Shown here: positions 25,381 through 39,694 of the stretch, piece after piece
Numbering within the stretch: the stretch's first letter is position 1
Layout: every line of letters starts with the position of its first letter
Source of the DNA: Amphiduros pacificus
Lineage: Eukaryota; Annelida; Polychaeta; Phyllodocida; Hesionidae
DNA length: 64,000 nt
Reading direction: 5' to 3'
NCBI GenBank assembly: GCA_949316495.1
Contig: OX439002.1
Span: forward strand, 12,952,001 to 13,016,000
Position numbers and translations under genes: made by a program
The notes under the pieces: model-generated
Database searches by the model: none
What the model was told of the DNA's origin: nothing
Seen by the model: only the letters and a program-made list of their open reading frames with translations

Positions 25381-26779
25381 CTCCCCTCAAGAGCGGCTGC
25401 ACACAACCGCATTTAGAACATCTTATATTCTTCATCATTTTCAAGTAAATCAGTATCAGCTAGACATTTGCAAGGCAAGACGGCAATTACACGTTTAAGT
25501 AGACTAACATTGTGTTAATGAATGAACATATCATTTACACAGAGCACAACTAATATGGTCACTGTCATTAAAAACATAATGGATCTTTTCCCCATAAGTG
25601 GTGAGCACTTAATTTGGCCTTTTTAAATGTAATTCTCCCAGTAATATGACCTGCACAATAACGCTTTTCACATGTCTTAATGGCCTGACTGGGGTTTCTC
25701 ACACGCCATAAAGCTATTTAGGTGGCAGGAGTATCGAGTGATAGCTGTGATAGATTTGCCTGCGAGACTTCCCCGCAGTGAGATGATACGCAGAGCACTT
25801 CATCTCAAGATACAATGCTTGCAGTTATATGCCATCATTTCTCATCATCCTTAAAATACCAACTTTTAACTGCCAACTTATTGATTGAAGGTGGACTATT
25901 CATGACAATGTGAAACAGGAAGAACAATATGATTAGTTGCACTAACAGATCTAGACCCTTTAAGCAGTTGTTTCTTCAGTCATGTTTCCCCATGGGATCA
26001 GATGTTATACATTCAACTATGGACAATATGTTATCTCTGTTTGGCGGCTTGTTGCACGACAGGCACAAGTGTACTTACAATGCAGCTTTTATTTTTCATG
26101 AATGATATCAACCAAAAGGGCTCTTGTGTTTTTGTTACAAATTTGCATTATTTGGTGCTCCGAACCCCCACCAGATGTGACACATACGAAGGTTACACAG
26201 TACGCTATACAATGTTTTCGTGGCGTGTTTTTTTTCCAAAAGCGAATATACCTGTCTAGATTTGAAACACTGGAGAAAGGAGAAGTCGCAGGGGAATTAA
26301 AAAGTTGAATATGTGAGAGCGCAAAAGCATTCTCACCTATTGTGTCAGCAAACAAGAAAACATTTGTGATAGCTGTAACCAAGCTGGGACGTGGTGACTC
26401 AAAGTTAGTCAAATTGTAAGTATATTTGGTCGAGTAGTAAGAAAATGTTAATTATCAAAATTGTATGTCAATCCTTTTCCATAACTTCCATATCTTATAT
26501 TTAAAATCTTTTCTTTGTGTTTATTGCAGGCAATTCTAATAAATTAATAGATAAATAAAAAGTGGTCCCGACTTCCACGGTATGATGCTTTGCAGTTCTA
26601 AAGAAAAAACTAATTTTAGATACTATCACAGAAGTATCTACAATATCAAACAACGTAAATTTTGCACATTTAACACTGGGTCCATATAAAATTAAAATGA
26701 ATACACCCAATCAAAACATATATTTAATAGTCAAAGCCCTTTGACTCCTTATACAGAGCATTGAATATAAGAAGATAGC
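25381..26779. other. Gene-free segment
   Basis: No supportable gene. Overlapping open frames at 26002-26412 on both strands (up to 107 codons) have no recognisable motif and appear to be chance frames. Confidence 0.4.
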
Positions 26780-26985
26780 AGTGTGTGAAATGACTATGTC
26801 TTCAGTGATATATCTTTAATTCTGTATAGGGAGTGCCCATATCAATCGGACGTTTATCCAATGCTGCTTTGGCAGCTTGGTCAGCAACCTCATTTCCTTA
26901 AATACCAATATGACTGAGAATTCAATATGAATGACCTTCTTTATTCTTCTGATTACAAAGTATTTGATTCCAATCCTTGTGAACA
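26780..26985 (-). mobile_element. RNase H fragment of a LINE
   Basis: On the minus strand the sequence encodes SHIGI, then after one stop GNEVADQAAKAALDKRPI and a weak PYTELK stretch. This corresponds to the C-terminal part of the RNase H domain of LINEs that carry one (I/Jockey-type and relatives), where the usual form is SHxGIxGNExADxxAK. Upstream residues (higher coordinates) are eroded, with at least one frame change. No RT or tail is recognisable nearby. It belongs to a different LINE clade from the fragments at 0.7 and 58 kb, which show no RNase H. Confidence 0.75.
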
Positions 26986-27640
26986 GAATAAAGAATCAGA
27001 AAATATTAAAAATGCTAGACGTGGAGAAGTCTCGGTGGAATAATTACATGTCCTGGCTTAGATATAAGATCTAAAAGAGACAATTATATAACTACCAACG
27101 TTTTATGAACATACTGATTGCATAAATATATGTTTTAGCCCATATATATTATATTTATATAGGTAATTTGATCAAATTAATTCTAATATCGATATATACC
27201 TGGAAACATGCCACAAAGAAAAAAGAAACAAGTCAGGGTTGATCATGATGATAAAGCAAGGTCAAAGCTAAATAGCACTTCAAAGGCATTGATATTCTTC
27301 ATATTTATTGCTGAATTGCATGTTAGATTCGTCCGAGATTTGTTTTTTATCCAACACTATACAATTCTTTTTGAATTCGGACATTCTTTATCTATGCTAA
27401 GCTAATTAGCAGACTTTCAAGTACTCCAAGCATTATCGTCCAAATTTAAATGACTACGTTTTTAATGAGAAATGTTGCTTTGGGTAAATGCGAAAATTAA
27501 TTTCCACAATGTTGCGTAGAATGTAGTCTGTGCGATTAATCTGGGATCTAATATTTGTATTGCGAATAGAGAATCTAAATCTGCCATTGATATGAGCATG
27601 AATTATAGCACTATTGTTCCATGAAACAGCTTCGGGACTG
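26986..27640. other. Gene-free segment
   Basis: AT-rich, with no motif-bearing frame. It lies between the LINE RNase H remnant and the 31/62-bp array. Confidence 0.4.
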
Positions 27641-28112
27641 ACACATTATATATCAGACAGATAGGATTAAAGATTATGATTTCATACCCGACTGACAGAA
27701 GGGAGGATCATTTCAATATCAGACATATAGGATTGAAGATCATTATAAATTGGACCGCTAGGAGGGGATCTGGGCATATCAGACAGATAGGAAGGTGAAT
27801 CATTGTATATCAGACAGATAGGATTGAGGATCATTGCAAATCAGACAGGTAGGATTGAGGATCATTATAAATTGGACAGCTAGGAGGGAGGATCATTGCA
27901 TATCAGACAGATCGGATTGAGGATTATTACATATCACACAGATAGGAGGTAGGAGCATTGCATATCAGACAGATCGGATTGAGGATTATTACATATCACA
28001 CAGATAGGAGGTAGGAGCATTACATATCAGACAGATCGGATTGAGGATTATTACATATCACACAGATAGGAGGTAGGAGCATTGCATATCAGATGGATAG
28101 GATAGAGGATTA
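27641..28112. repeat. 31/62-bp tandem array
   Basis: Units of about 31 bp share ATCAGACAGATAGGATTGAGG and a following CATTGCAT or CATTATAAAT end. Toward the right, pairs of diverged units become a homogeneous 62-bp dimer (CAGATCGGATTGAGG, then CACAGATAGGAGGTAGGAGC) repeated about three times. This is dimer formation followed by amplification. Confidence 0.92.
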
Positions 28113-31100
28113 TCACTTATATGACAAATGGCCTGGAGAATAGGTGGGACACCTTGAAAAGAAATCAGGAGGATGGAGAGTCTGCACTAAATATGAATTC
28201 TATCATCCTTGCTGGCGTCCAAGATTCCATTCCCGCTCAGGACAAGGAGTTTGGTAATGTCATATGTTGTTTCTCACTCCAACCAGTGCCCAAAGACTGT
28301 TTATCAAAGGGTGTTGTTTGCGTTATCATATATGTGATAATGCAAATGAAAGAACCCCAGTAATTCTTCGAAAAGAGAAGGCTATTGTGTTTCGGTGGTG
28401 GCTGGCTTGTTTCTCACTCGCCTATAAAGTACTTATATATGTTGTCAATACATGAAAGATATTTCATGTGAAGATATTTCAGGTGAAGATATTTCAGGTG
28501 AAGGTCCAATTTTGATTCAAGAATAGTTTTCCAAAGAATAGTAAGCACGTTTATTTACCACGAAGACAACCATTCATTTTGTGGAGGAAGGTGTTATTTT
28601 GTATCACCATAGGTAGTCATGCACAGTACATTGGAAACAGTGATTTGGGAATTAGCGCTCATGTAGCTAGTGGTGGGACAATGATTATGTCTTCCTCTGC
28701 CCATGTTATAAGGCTGCCTTTTATAGCCACCGGAAGTCACCGGCCATCACTCCATGACCTGGCACCAGTTGAAGCATCGTTTTCCGGCCCGACTTGTTGT
28801 CACGATTCCGAATACTGGTCTTGATTAATTCCTCAGAGATACTTCTGTGTCGGTACAAACATAGTTCATGGAACCACCTTCATTCTGTGTCTTCCTTCGT
28901 CACAAGCAAATTGCCCTTAATGCCACACACTGTCGGTCATAACACGTTTTTGTTTGCACATAAGGTTTTTTGTATTACATCAGATGGCCAGATTTGAATG
29001 CGTGAAGATACATTCGTTATTTGCTGGTTTATCTGCTCTATGATGCGACTGTGTATTGTTTTTGGAGTTCACAAACACGTTTGTAAAGATATTTGGAATT
29101 TAATATTACTCTATTTTGAAATAAAACTATTTTTTGTGATAATAAGCAACCATAGTCAACCATTTCATATTGACGGTTCACCTCAGTGTATCCACTTTCT
29201 GTGGTCAAAATAGATTGAATAACCGACGCCACTTTTCGTGCAACTTTAAAATTATAAGATGAGTTGAAAGTCTTGATTTCCCCCTTTCTGTATTTAGGTG
29301 TGAGGCATTAAAAGATTAAACAAAATTTTGATCGATCGGAAAGTTACATCTAGTGTATTTAATTAATATAAAATACACATTAACTAGCTGACATGAATAT
29401 AGCCTTCCTTTGACATGTAATATATTATTTCTCACCGAATGTGGACAAAATGTTCAGGTATATGGGATGCCCTCTTTTGTTGGCAGCTATTTACTATTTT
29501 GGAAACCCCCGTTTGACAGATGGAAACGAACTGTTGACCAATTTAAGCTCGTCAACGCAATAATCGAAAACCATCCAATTTCAGAACAATGATATTGATC
29601 TAGAATTTAAACCTGATGTTTAGTGATCTTGAAAAGCAAAATACACTGACAAGTTACAAGGCTCACATATCCTCATTAAGCTGGACACCATTAAATCTAA
29701 CACTATAGTTGTTAGATATGATTAAAGAAGGCATTAGGTGTTTATGGGCTCCTATTCCTCATCTGCATAGGTCAGGGCGTTCGCTTCAAGGCACGCAGCT
29801 CATCATACTAATTTGCACATGGCAGTATATAAGGCAGGCAAAGTCAGCCATTTCATTGCCAGTCACACAGTTTCCGTTGCCACCATCCTCCCAGTCCAGC
29901 AATCTCGACGGCACATATAAACAGTGGCGGATTCATGATTTGAGTTGGGGGGTTGGGGGATGTGGAGGGGGTGATGGGATGTGTAGAGGGGGGGTTGATG
30001 GCATGGGACTATTAAATAAGGTCTGGCTCGTTCTGCTCGCGCCGCTCTAGCATCATTTTTCTCTGCCAAGTGTTTTTTAGTCAGGGAAACTGTTCAAAAC
30101 CAACAAGACTCCCATTTCAGACACCAGCCATTTACTAAGTGTCAATTAGAGACACAGGACATATTGTTATGGAAGAAAAACCAGTAACTTTTGATACAGC
30201 AGAAAATAGGTATTGATGCAAGTTAAAATGGTAATGATAAGTATTTGTTGATTAGATATTGAGATCTAATATTCCACAATCACTGGAGTGGAGGAGGCAG
30301 ATTTTCTATCGTTTGCTCCCCTTTATGTTATACTTCTATTGGAATAAAAATTAATGATATTTTTTCTAATTCTATCCAACAAACAATTTTCTTTTTTCTA
30401 CTGAAGAGTAAGTCTTAATCTTGGGACCTCTGTCAAAGATATCTTAATAATGAATGACCAATTTAAAGAAAGCTGGAATAGCTGTGTGGTACAGAATGGT
30501 GAGTGGAGCCGCTTGAGCACTGTGGCTCTCCTTTGGGACAATCCAATGAATACATTTCCAGTTAATCAAAACCAAAAATAAAAGCTAGAAGGGGACTTTT
30601 CCCACTCCCTCTCCTGGATCTGCCTGTGCATTACCTAATCCTTTGTTGGGTGCTGTGTATATCAGGACACAGTAACTACTCCAAGCAATTGATAGACGAT
30701 AGTCTTGCTTGTCTTGATGTATCATGATTTTTAAATCTAATTATAAATTACAACTTAATGATGGTCTTTATGCCCAATTAAGCTTCCATATGACTTAAAT
30801 ATTTAATCTTATTTAAATTAGAATTAATAACCTTTGCTCTTCCCCTTTTACCACTCGCATGACGTTAATTTGGAGGCGGAAGTCTTTCACTTTCCTTACA
30901 GCATTATCCTCTCTTCTTTCAGGACATTTATATTTCTCTAGGTTCACGTAGATAATCACCCTTCGTACATTTGACGTCCGATAGGTATGAGTTGATATCA
31001 TGCTAAAGTTATGATATTAATAGGGACACTCAAAACCTGTTTGCAATTCCTATTAATAAAAAATCAGAAACAGATCATAATTTACTATATTGGCCTGTAT

Positions 31101-33335
31101 CATCTAACCGACTCTTCAGCGACAGGTTGGGATTTAAACCTTTATAACTCGTGGCAAAAATTTAAACCTTTTAATTAAAATTCTTTGCCACTAATGTGAT
31201 CCCGTGGAAAACTTCGAAACATGTAATTACATAGCAATGAAATTGTGACATTCTCATTTCAACCACAAGTTAGAAAGGTCATAGATTAATCTAAGGCATA
31301 TAAAGTCTGTCCAAAATATCATTCTGATGTGTTCTTTCTGGATGTCTTTCCCCTCATATTTTGCTTGCAGCTAAATACACGGAAGGAAGCCATGGTAAGG
31401 AATTAGGCCTCACATTCAAAAGATCGTCTCTGGTTGATTTGAGCACGAATGCTTCATTTTGAAAAATGTGAAAAATGTATCGCTGCAAAGAATTAGATAA
31501 AGCTGAAACTTTGATTGCTAAATCAAATTTGCAAAATGTCATTCATTAGATTATCAAAATCTCCCACGGGCTAAGTAATAATATTACAGTCGAGTCCAAA
31601 GTATACTCTACAAGTTAACAGGAAGTACACCATGAGATAACGCCCACAGAAATCACATAAAAGTGTCAATACTTTTTTGCGCTTTCTTAATGGGAAGTTT
31701 ACGATGGCACAACAGAGATTCTGTTTTTCCATCACACATACATCACAGCAGGGAAGCGCCCTCCTCTGACTAGGCTGGCCCCTCTGATAGCGGTAATTAA
31801 ATGCGCCTTAATTGGGGTCTCCAAAGCCATAATTATTATACTTTATGTTAAGATCAAATCATACTGTTTTATATTGCACATGTAAAATGAATGGCCAAAT
31901 AGAATGAGTTTGAGTTGAGTTGACTGTAGAGCGAAAATAATGTCTACAACCTTTTTGCTTATGATTCAATCTCATATATTTTTGGTCTTTGTATAAAACC
32001 ATGCACGATATCCTCATTTTTAAATAGAATAGTTTTAACACATAATTTGCTCACAGTGTAATATATTTCTGAAATGAATGTGCAAATACTGAGGATGTAA
32101 GTGGTCATACTGAGCGTTCCAAGATGACCTATTGAGATAACACATAAAGTCCAGGAGGTCATACACATATGTGACCATGTTGTGTCCAGCATGACTAAAA
32201 CAGTGTGGTTTGTTTTCAATTACATGACATATTATGTTGACAAAGGCAACACTCCACATATTGTAGTGATTAATATACGACGTAGTAAAAGAATATTGTA
32301 TTGGATGTTGTATTGAATACATTATCCAATGCATCATTCTACAGATATTGTTCTATAGATATCATTATATATTGTTCTGTAGATATCATTCTATGGTATT
32401 GTTCTATAGATAGTGATCTTCATGATTTGATAATAAGAATTCCCTTTCTATGACCATCGCAGACCACTTTTCTCTTACCTAGGCAACCCATCAGACGTTG
32501 TTCTGGTGTATAATAGGTTGTTATGCTGCAGGTGGCAAATCTGCCATCCCATGACCTCTGCACCTACCTGCCCACCTACTAGACTAAAATCACTCTGGAT
32601 CAATCCATGAGGAATGGTTCCCCGGTAACAGGTAGACCCCAGCAGCTACTCTCAACAGACGCATGCCACTGTGACATCAGGAGACAATGAACCTCTCCCG
32701 TATCTTATCATTCCGTGATCTCGTCTGCAGGCCCCGGACATTTATATTAAGTTGCCTGGATATTATGCCACTTTGACATGATTGCAACAGATGCGTTTCG
32801 ATATCAATATATATCCTGTGCTCGATCACAACAGATGTATTTTAACTTGACCACATTCATATGACACAGAAGATCACTCTGCTTGCAGCTCTCGTCACAC
32901 TAAACAATCACAGACTTACGACGATGTCCATTCCAGTCAATATAGGGACATCTTTATTTTGGTCAGGACGAGGACGCATGAAAAGCGGCTAAATTGGCAC
33001 TGATGTACAGTAATTCTACCATTCAGTATCTCCAGATGCATAGCATATAAGGAAAATATACACGACGCCCATAATAAATCAATATTCTTTGACATAGACA
33101 TAACATCCAAATCATTTTAGTCAGCTAATGAGGCATCAATGGGCAATGAAGTGGACGTCGACCTACAACTGCTCAAGATGGTTATATACTGAACTGTGGA
33201 TATCATATCGGACAGTCTTGAGGTTATATAGAACTAGAGAAACTAAAAGGCACCTAGCCTGCCTCAGAGAATACCACACAAATGCCTTTATTCATTACAT
33301 AGAGATTCCTTTCATCTTGTAGAATTTACAGTTAC
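28113..33335. other. Long gene-free segment
   Basis: No gene supported in 5.2 kb. A 15-bp motif (GATATTTCAGGTGAA) is repeated about three times at 28456-28505. Near 29930 a CAGTGGCGGATTCATG start followed by a G-rich run resembles the ends of dispersed DNA repeats; it is listed separately. Confidence 0.4.
29928..30060 (+). mobile_element. Possible DNA-transposon-derived end or MITE remnant
   Basis: It begins CAGTGGCGGATTCATG, continues into a purine-rich GGGGGGTTGGGGGATG block and ends in GCTCGCGCCGCTC. CAGTGGCGGAT starts followed by G runs are familiar from dispersed nonautonomous DNA repeats in animals. No matching inverted terminus or target duplication was found, so the call is tentative. 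Confidence 0.3.
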
Positions 33336-33603
<268 letters not shown>

Positions 33604-36600
33604 ATAATCCATGAAGCCCGTTGTTGTGATTTACAGAGACAGATTTGTTCCGCCTATTGGTCTCCATCAGGTAGAGCTTGGCTCAGAATGTCGGAATTTA
33701 TGGCCGGGTGATGTAAGAACTGCCTTTGTTGCCAATATATCGCTGCGGGCTCATGAAGGCGATTATTCTGCTTCATTGAATTCTCACAGAAAATACTGCC
33801 ATTTTAGGCGTGTAAAGGAGATAATTATTGCCCAACACACATACAGATGTAAAATGATACCATTACTATAATATGAATAGAGTTAAAGATTATTTCTGCT
33901 GACTTTATTTTAGTAGAGCATTATGATTTGTTGTTTTATTTCTTGTCTGCTGTCAACACTCATTAGTTGGTAACATTGAAACAGCGGGCCAATCTCCAAT
34001 AAATAAATCCCACTAGTGTGATTGGCTGGCACATCCCACAAATCACCGCTTCCTCTCAAGATTATAGAATCATACATGACGTAATTTGACGGTATCCGTA
34101 TATTCGAATTAATATTAGGGGATATTTTATTCAGATTATAGAATGACAATATAATACAGATCTCAAACTTACAAATGTCAGGTTTAGATTATTTTCTTAT
34201 TAAAATCTTTTAATCATGATATTTTATTCAATCGTGTTAGAACAGCCATGTGAAACATTATATATCGTTATTTCCCTCATTGATATCAATTTATAGTATG
34301 GTATGCATTTCAATATTGTTCATTATCATATGTAATACTTAATTGTGGTGTGATAATGTATACCTCAGTGTGAGACACAACATATCATGTCATGAGCAAA
34401 TTATTGCTTCAAAATGCATGATATTCTATCAAGGGAGATTATGTTTTATCAAATTCATGTCTACCAATATTGGACCATGGTGTTACCATGCTATCATATA
34501 TAACAATACGTACCAGCAATGGGGGATTGACTATTATGACCTATAAACCGGCAGCTTCTCCTTCAAATCCCTTGACACAGCAAAGAAACATCTTTAAATC
34601 TCAATGTTACATTTCTTTCAGAAAATCCATTTTGAACAAGCTCTATTGTAAGCCTCTGCACTTTCACAGCTGGTGTAGGCTCAGGCAGTAATACCTCATG
34701 TATAAGTGAAAAATGCACCTGGTCTCTATTGGGATTTATCAGATTATTAGCTGACATATCTGCCCATGTCTACGGACAATCTTTTAACTACATATAGTCT
34801 GAGATGATCGGATGATATATTTATTTGAGAGATATTTATTGACAAATTATAACAATACGAATAGCAGAATACTTTTATGAATGTTCTCGATATTTTAGAT
34901 AAGGAAACGTACTGTGATAATACCAATAGTAATCCTCCTTTAACTCACATTTAGTTTAAGACAATTTGAGAATCCAATTAATGTTGACTGCACAATACTA
35001 AACATCATAGATCATTTAAGTTGTCTGGCTGGGCCATTAGATGAAGTGCTCCCAATATCTGTAGGGACTGATTTCAATTATGCCTCACGAAATTACTTAA
35101 TGGTCTTTGATCAATGTTCCCTATTAGTCATACATAATTATACCAACAAAAATATTCCTTTTCACAGAAGAGAATATTTTATCATCGTTAATATTTTCCC
35201 AGAAAATGTTACTTTGGAATTTAGTAATAAACATTTCCAACAAATCTCCTGACATTTAACATTAACATTTCTGAAACTTAATATGTTAACCACTTGTTTT
35301 GCTTTGAAACTTTAATGCTATTGGGTTGTGAGATAATTTTACATAGCAAACCGAGGCCCATTAATCTTTCCAAAGAATATTTTCCCCGGAATATGATTAT
35401 ATAATCAACCACATGTTTGTTTTATGGCGTTCGAAGATTGCAAAGTTTTATGAAATATACTCGGTCCAGTTGCTACAATGAACGCTTTCCTTTGAATATG
35501 ATTTTATTCAAATCTTTCAAATTGTACCTGTACTTTCTGTGACATCTGTAAATTGTTTGTTCCAGAGGAATTAGTTCAATAAGCCTCAGACAATACCGCT
35601 ATAGAAATATGTCTCATTATCATTAATAAACCTGCTGTATTTATCCACTGTGTTTATATCAACTAGGAATGCATTTGATTACAGTTTTGGTAAACATAAA
35701 TGATTCTTTGATGAACTGTTTATTTGTGCTTGCTCTTCAGTTTGTTTTTGTTTTTTTCTGATTTGATAAGATAGATACGTTTTCTAATCTGATGGATAGA
35801 TTTACATTTCAACCTCAAACTATTCTCCCATCTTATTGTTGCTTTGCTAAACTGTTCCCTTTATATACCGATTTCCTTTTATTCCCCTATCTGATGAAAC
35901 TTTGTGCAAATCTGTGTTGCTTTCTTGAACACTGCCATTGAGACTACATAATTAAGGTAGACAGCGGACTTTCTTAATTGGTAATGATATTCTGAGCTGC
36001 TGAAAATAGAAGATTGACCTCTTCTTGCCTGGCATTCGTACCGGATATGGATTACCAGACGATGGGGACATCCACTTCAACTATCCGCTGCGTGTTAGTG
36101 GCAGAGCGATTGCATTTGAGGATATTTTTGCATATCAAGAGTCAGGCCAACAGCCCACGCAGAACGGTTTAACTTCTGCGTTATCATGCTGCAAGGTATG
36201 CCTCGGACTGAATTAAGCCAGTATATTTAGACTACAAAAATCAAAATACCTCAGATGACGTCATTGAAAATAATCACTTCCAAAGATTTACAATTCTATC
36301 TAATTAGATTTAAGTGTTTAGATTTAGTCTCTGGATTTATATATGATTACGTGTTTCTTTTGCGTCATTTTGTGCCTATTCTGAATGTATCTCCGGGATG
36401 GAGACCTCCAACTCACGTATTTTATCTCATGGACATACGAATTGTGTAACAAAACGCAATAGCACTGGTATTTGCTTGTTTACGAAACGATGTGAGAATA
36501 AACTTATCCTCCTGACTTGAGTTAAATGGCCATAGAAAGTTTGCGACATAAATAATTACTCAGTATGCAACTTAAGCACGTGAACCTTCTAATAATTTTA

Positions 36601-38238
36601 TACGAACCAGCAAGAAACTCGAGAGAGCAGATCACGAGAAATTTCATGCAAATACAACACTGGCTATTTAATTTTGCAATCTGCCCCCTTTTACTTTTTT
36701 ATTTACCATTTTGAGACCATTTTCACCTGTGTCATGCCTGTTCCACCCTTCTTAATATTTCAGTTTTATCTTATAAATAAGCCCAAGCCAAACAATGCAA
36801 CAGATGCTGTGCATCATGATACTAATGCTAATAGTTACTATTATCAAGCTGTCACGATTATGCGAATGATGGAATGATATGGAAACGTATTATTTATTCA
36901 GAAATAGGCATATGACAGAATTTGAAATGGGGTCTCAAACATTTACTAAATTATTTTAGAAATAATTTTCATGAACAATCATATCAGATGTGTCAATGAT
37001 ATCACCGCTATGTATTTTATGATTAGAGTGAGAGACAGTGAGGTAGGTACACACTGTCATTTGAGATAAACGTGAGGATTTAGTATCACTGAGAGCAAGC
37101 CTGAATCCCAGATGTATTTGCACCTAAACAAAGACCATCATTATCTACAAATTGATGAGGTGAAAACTTGGTAACGGTCCATGTTTATGCTTGGTGCTCC
37201 ACTGTGATTAGTACCAGATCTGGCTAAATTCGGGGCGTTAGATCATCGGTATATTGGTTACTGTGTTTGTGACCTGTCCTGAAGTCATTGGTCGGGCATC
37301 TTTCCAGAGATTATAATCAAGTTTGCAAATATCCTTAAAAACTTAACTGGCATGTAGTCTTGTTAATTTTACTCAACACTCAGCTTTGTCCAGTTTATTC
37401 AGAATTGCAGCCCTTTTAGCGACGGTTACAGACAGAATCAGCTTCAGGCAGCAAAGGTGCAATCATTCATGTGGTAATCATAGTCAAGTTGCTGCAGCAT
37501 CTAATGCCTGGAATGGCATAGTGGGATTCACAACCTGACTCCCTCAATCTTTATAGAGAATCCATAATTCACTCTCAATAAAAAGGCCCGACCATGTCAT
37601 GTCAAGAATGTTACTCCGGTTATTCCTTCCAGATATTTGAGACTAAAATAGAACTCGGACAGATCCATAGAGTCAGACAAAATAAATAAATTATTTTTCA
37701 AATTCCCATAGCTCTTCTACATTTGGCAGTCAAATATCCATTTGTTCTCATGATGATAATAAAAAGTCGATTCCCGTGTAAATGTTCGAGAGATGGGTAA
37801 GCGGTAAAATGTCTTAAGTTTGTCATGAGTTAGTTAAGAAATTTCCCATTTTAACTCCAAGTGTTGACATCAATTTATAGAAACAGGACCTACTTATGAT
37901 AGTGTGCTAAGTACAGATATATAAGCCTTCCAATTTATAACCACCTCCACAACACCAGCTCTCATTATCAATTCCTGCTACAAGCAATTACTGATAACAA
38001 TGTGCAAACTCTATCAAACTTCAGGAGGGAAAAATGCCATATACGATAATAGCTCTGGTGGTATCCTTAATGGACATCATACAGGTTTCTCCTTTTATCC
38101 CTTTTTTATACAGTCATGACGTGCATTTCCTGTAAGAGAATATACCTGATTTTGGAGGTGGAACGCTGTAATAAGGAACAGTTGAGGGATATAGAAAGAA
38201 GTTGAATAGAGTATGGGGCGGCATCATTTACTTTGCTG
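33604..38238. other. Long gene-free segment
   Basis: No gene supported in 4.6 kb. The most exon-like stretch is 36025-36189, which is open, less AT-rich than its surroundings and ends at AAG|GTATGC. It has no recognisable domain and no partner exon. Confidence 0.4.
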
Positions 38239-38256
38239 ACTCTTTCTCATGGTGGC

Positions 38257-38507
38257 CACGGGATGTGGCACAGTTGGTTAGAGCGCCAGCTTATTAGCAC
38301 CAGTTCCTCTGTGGTGATCCAAAGGTCGTGGGTTCGATCCCCGGCCGTGCCAAGATTGAACTCATTATACAATTTCACACATGAGCTGAGGCCCGTGCCT
38401 AAAGGACCTGCGACATGAAAAGTCAGTGAGGCAGCACTATATCTGCTCCAAGAAGGTCTCATCACGAAACGACTGAAATAATGTTGAAAGTGATGTAAAA
38501 CCCCAAA

Positions 38508-38545
<38 letters not shown>
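38257..38545 (+). mobile_element. tRNA-derived SINE with target-site duplications
   Basis: The most complete copy in the window. It has a box A region (TGGCACAGTTGGTTAGAGCG), box B (GGTTCGATCCC) at about 38332, the conserved body blocks ATGAGCTGAGGCCC and GAGGCAGCACTATATCTG, and an (AAAT)n tail from about 38500 to 38545. It is flanked by 18-bp direct repeats at 38239-38256 and 38546-38563, identical at 16 of 18 positions, as expected for LINE-driven insertion. Compared with the copy at 2080 it lacks 52 bp between two AAGG repeats, so a microhomology deletion defines a subfamily or a private loss. Confidence 0.92.
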
Positions 38546-38546
<1 letters not shown>

Positions 38547-38825
38547 CTTTTTCTCATGGTAGCATTGTCTGCTTTTTGCACTTGAGGCTCAAGATAATAA
38601 AACAAAATGCATCTGAGCATTATATGATACGCTTCTTATTCAACATTATTCAAATAAATGCTTCATATTCATACATGTGGAGAATATACACACCGGTATA
38701 GAATTAAAGGTATATATTTTGCAGATGTCATTGATATAAATACAAAGGACTAGAGTTTTGCCTGCAGGCAGCAGCGTGGTATTATTGTTTTGAAATTTAT
38801 TCAGGTTTGTGTTGGTGTTTGACAC

Positions 38826-39148
38826 TTCTTACTGATATCACATCAGGCCTTACTGATATCACATCAGGCCTCGCTGATATCAGACCAGGCCTTACTGATA
38901 TCACATTAGGCCTTACTGATATCACATCAGGCCTTACTGATATCACATCAGGCCTTACTGATATCACATCAGGCCTCTCTGATATCACATTAGGCCTTAC
39001 TGATATCACATCGGGCCTTACTGATATCACATCAGGCCTTACTGATATCACATAAGGCCTTACTGATATCACACCAGGCCTTACTGATATCAAACCAGGC
39101 CTCACTGATATCAAACCAGGACTTTATGATATCACATCAGGCCTAACT
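38826..39148. repeat. 21-bp minisatellite
   Basis: About 15 units of 21 bp, CTTACTGATATCACATCAGG plus one base. Variants change CTTACT to CTCGCT or CTCTCT, and ACATCAGG to ACATTAGG or AAACCAGG. Because 21 is a multiple of 3, both strands stay open (105 codons minus, 82 codons plus). There is no reason to call a protein. Confidence 0.96.
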
Positions 39149-39694
39149 GAATACTTACAAACATGGGACGCTGTTAAGGTCAATATAGAAATGAAGAAAC
39201 ATTTTCTGTATGCTTACAGCAGTTTCTATTGTACATGTACCTAAAATAACAGTGTTAACAGGTATATAAATGTAAATCATGATAGCATTACATCACTTAT
39301 AAAATCAATAACAATAGTCATTTTGTGTTTATTTGTTATTCTATAACCAAATCTTTAAGATAATGATTTCGCCGATGTGCACAATGTGACAATTCCTTGC
39401 ATACATACATTAGTGGCTCATCAGTCACTCTATGGTGACGACAAGATTTGCAGAAGATGGCACCTATTTTTAACATGCACAAAATAGTTGCCATGCCAGC
39501 GTACTCAAATTTGGCTAGGCGTCCCAACGATGCTATTTATTTTTTGGAGGAAATACCAAGTCGCGAGTGAATTAACAGGTTTGTATCGGTGGCAAAATGT
39601 ATGATTGTGGTAGCTAAGCCATGAAAGCACTAAAAACATGAGAGCTGTAAGTTGATCCGAAATTTTATTACAGGCATTGATACCATTTTTTTTA

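Noticed and set aside
26089-26412. 107-codon minus-strand frame
   Set aside because: No motif; overlaps equally long frames on the other strand, as expected by chance.
38257-38365. Functional tRNA gene
   Set aside because: Box A and box B are too far apart for a tRNA, the acceptor stem cannot be closed, and the SINE body and tail follow directly.
38797-39114. 105-codon minus-strand and 82-codon plus-strand frames
   Set aside because: Both strands are open only because the repeat unit is 21 bp.
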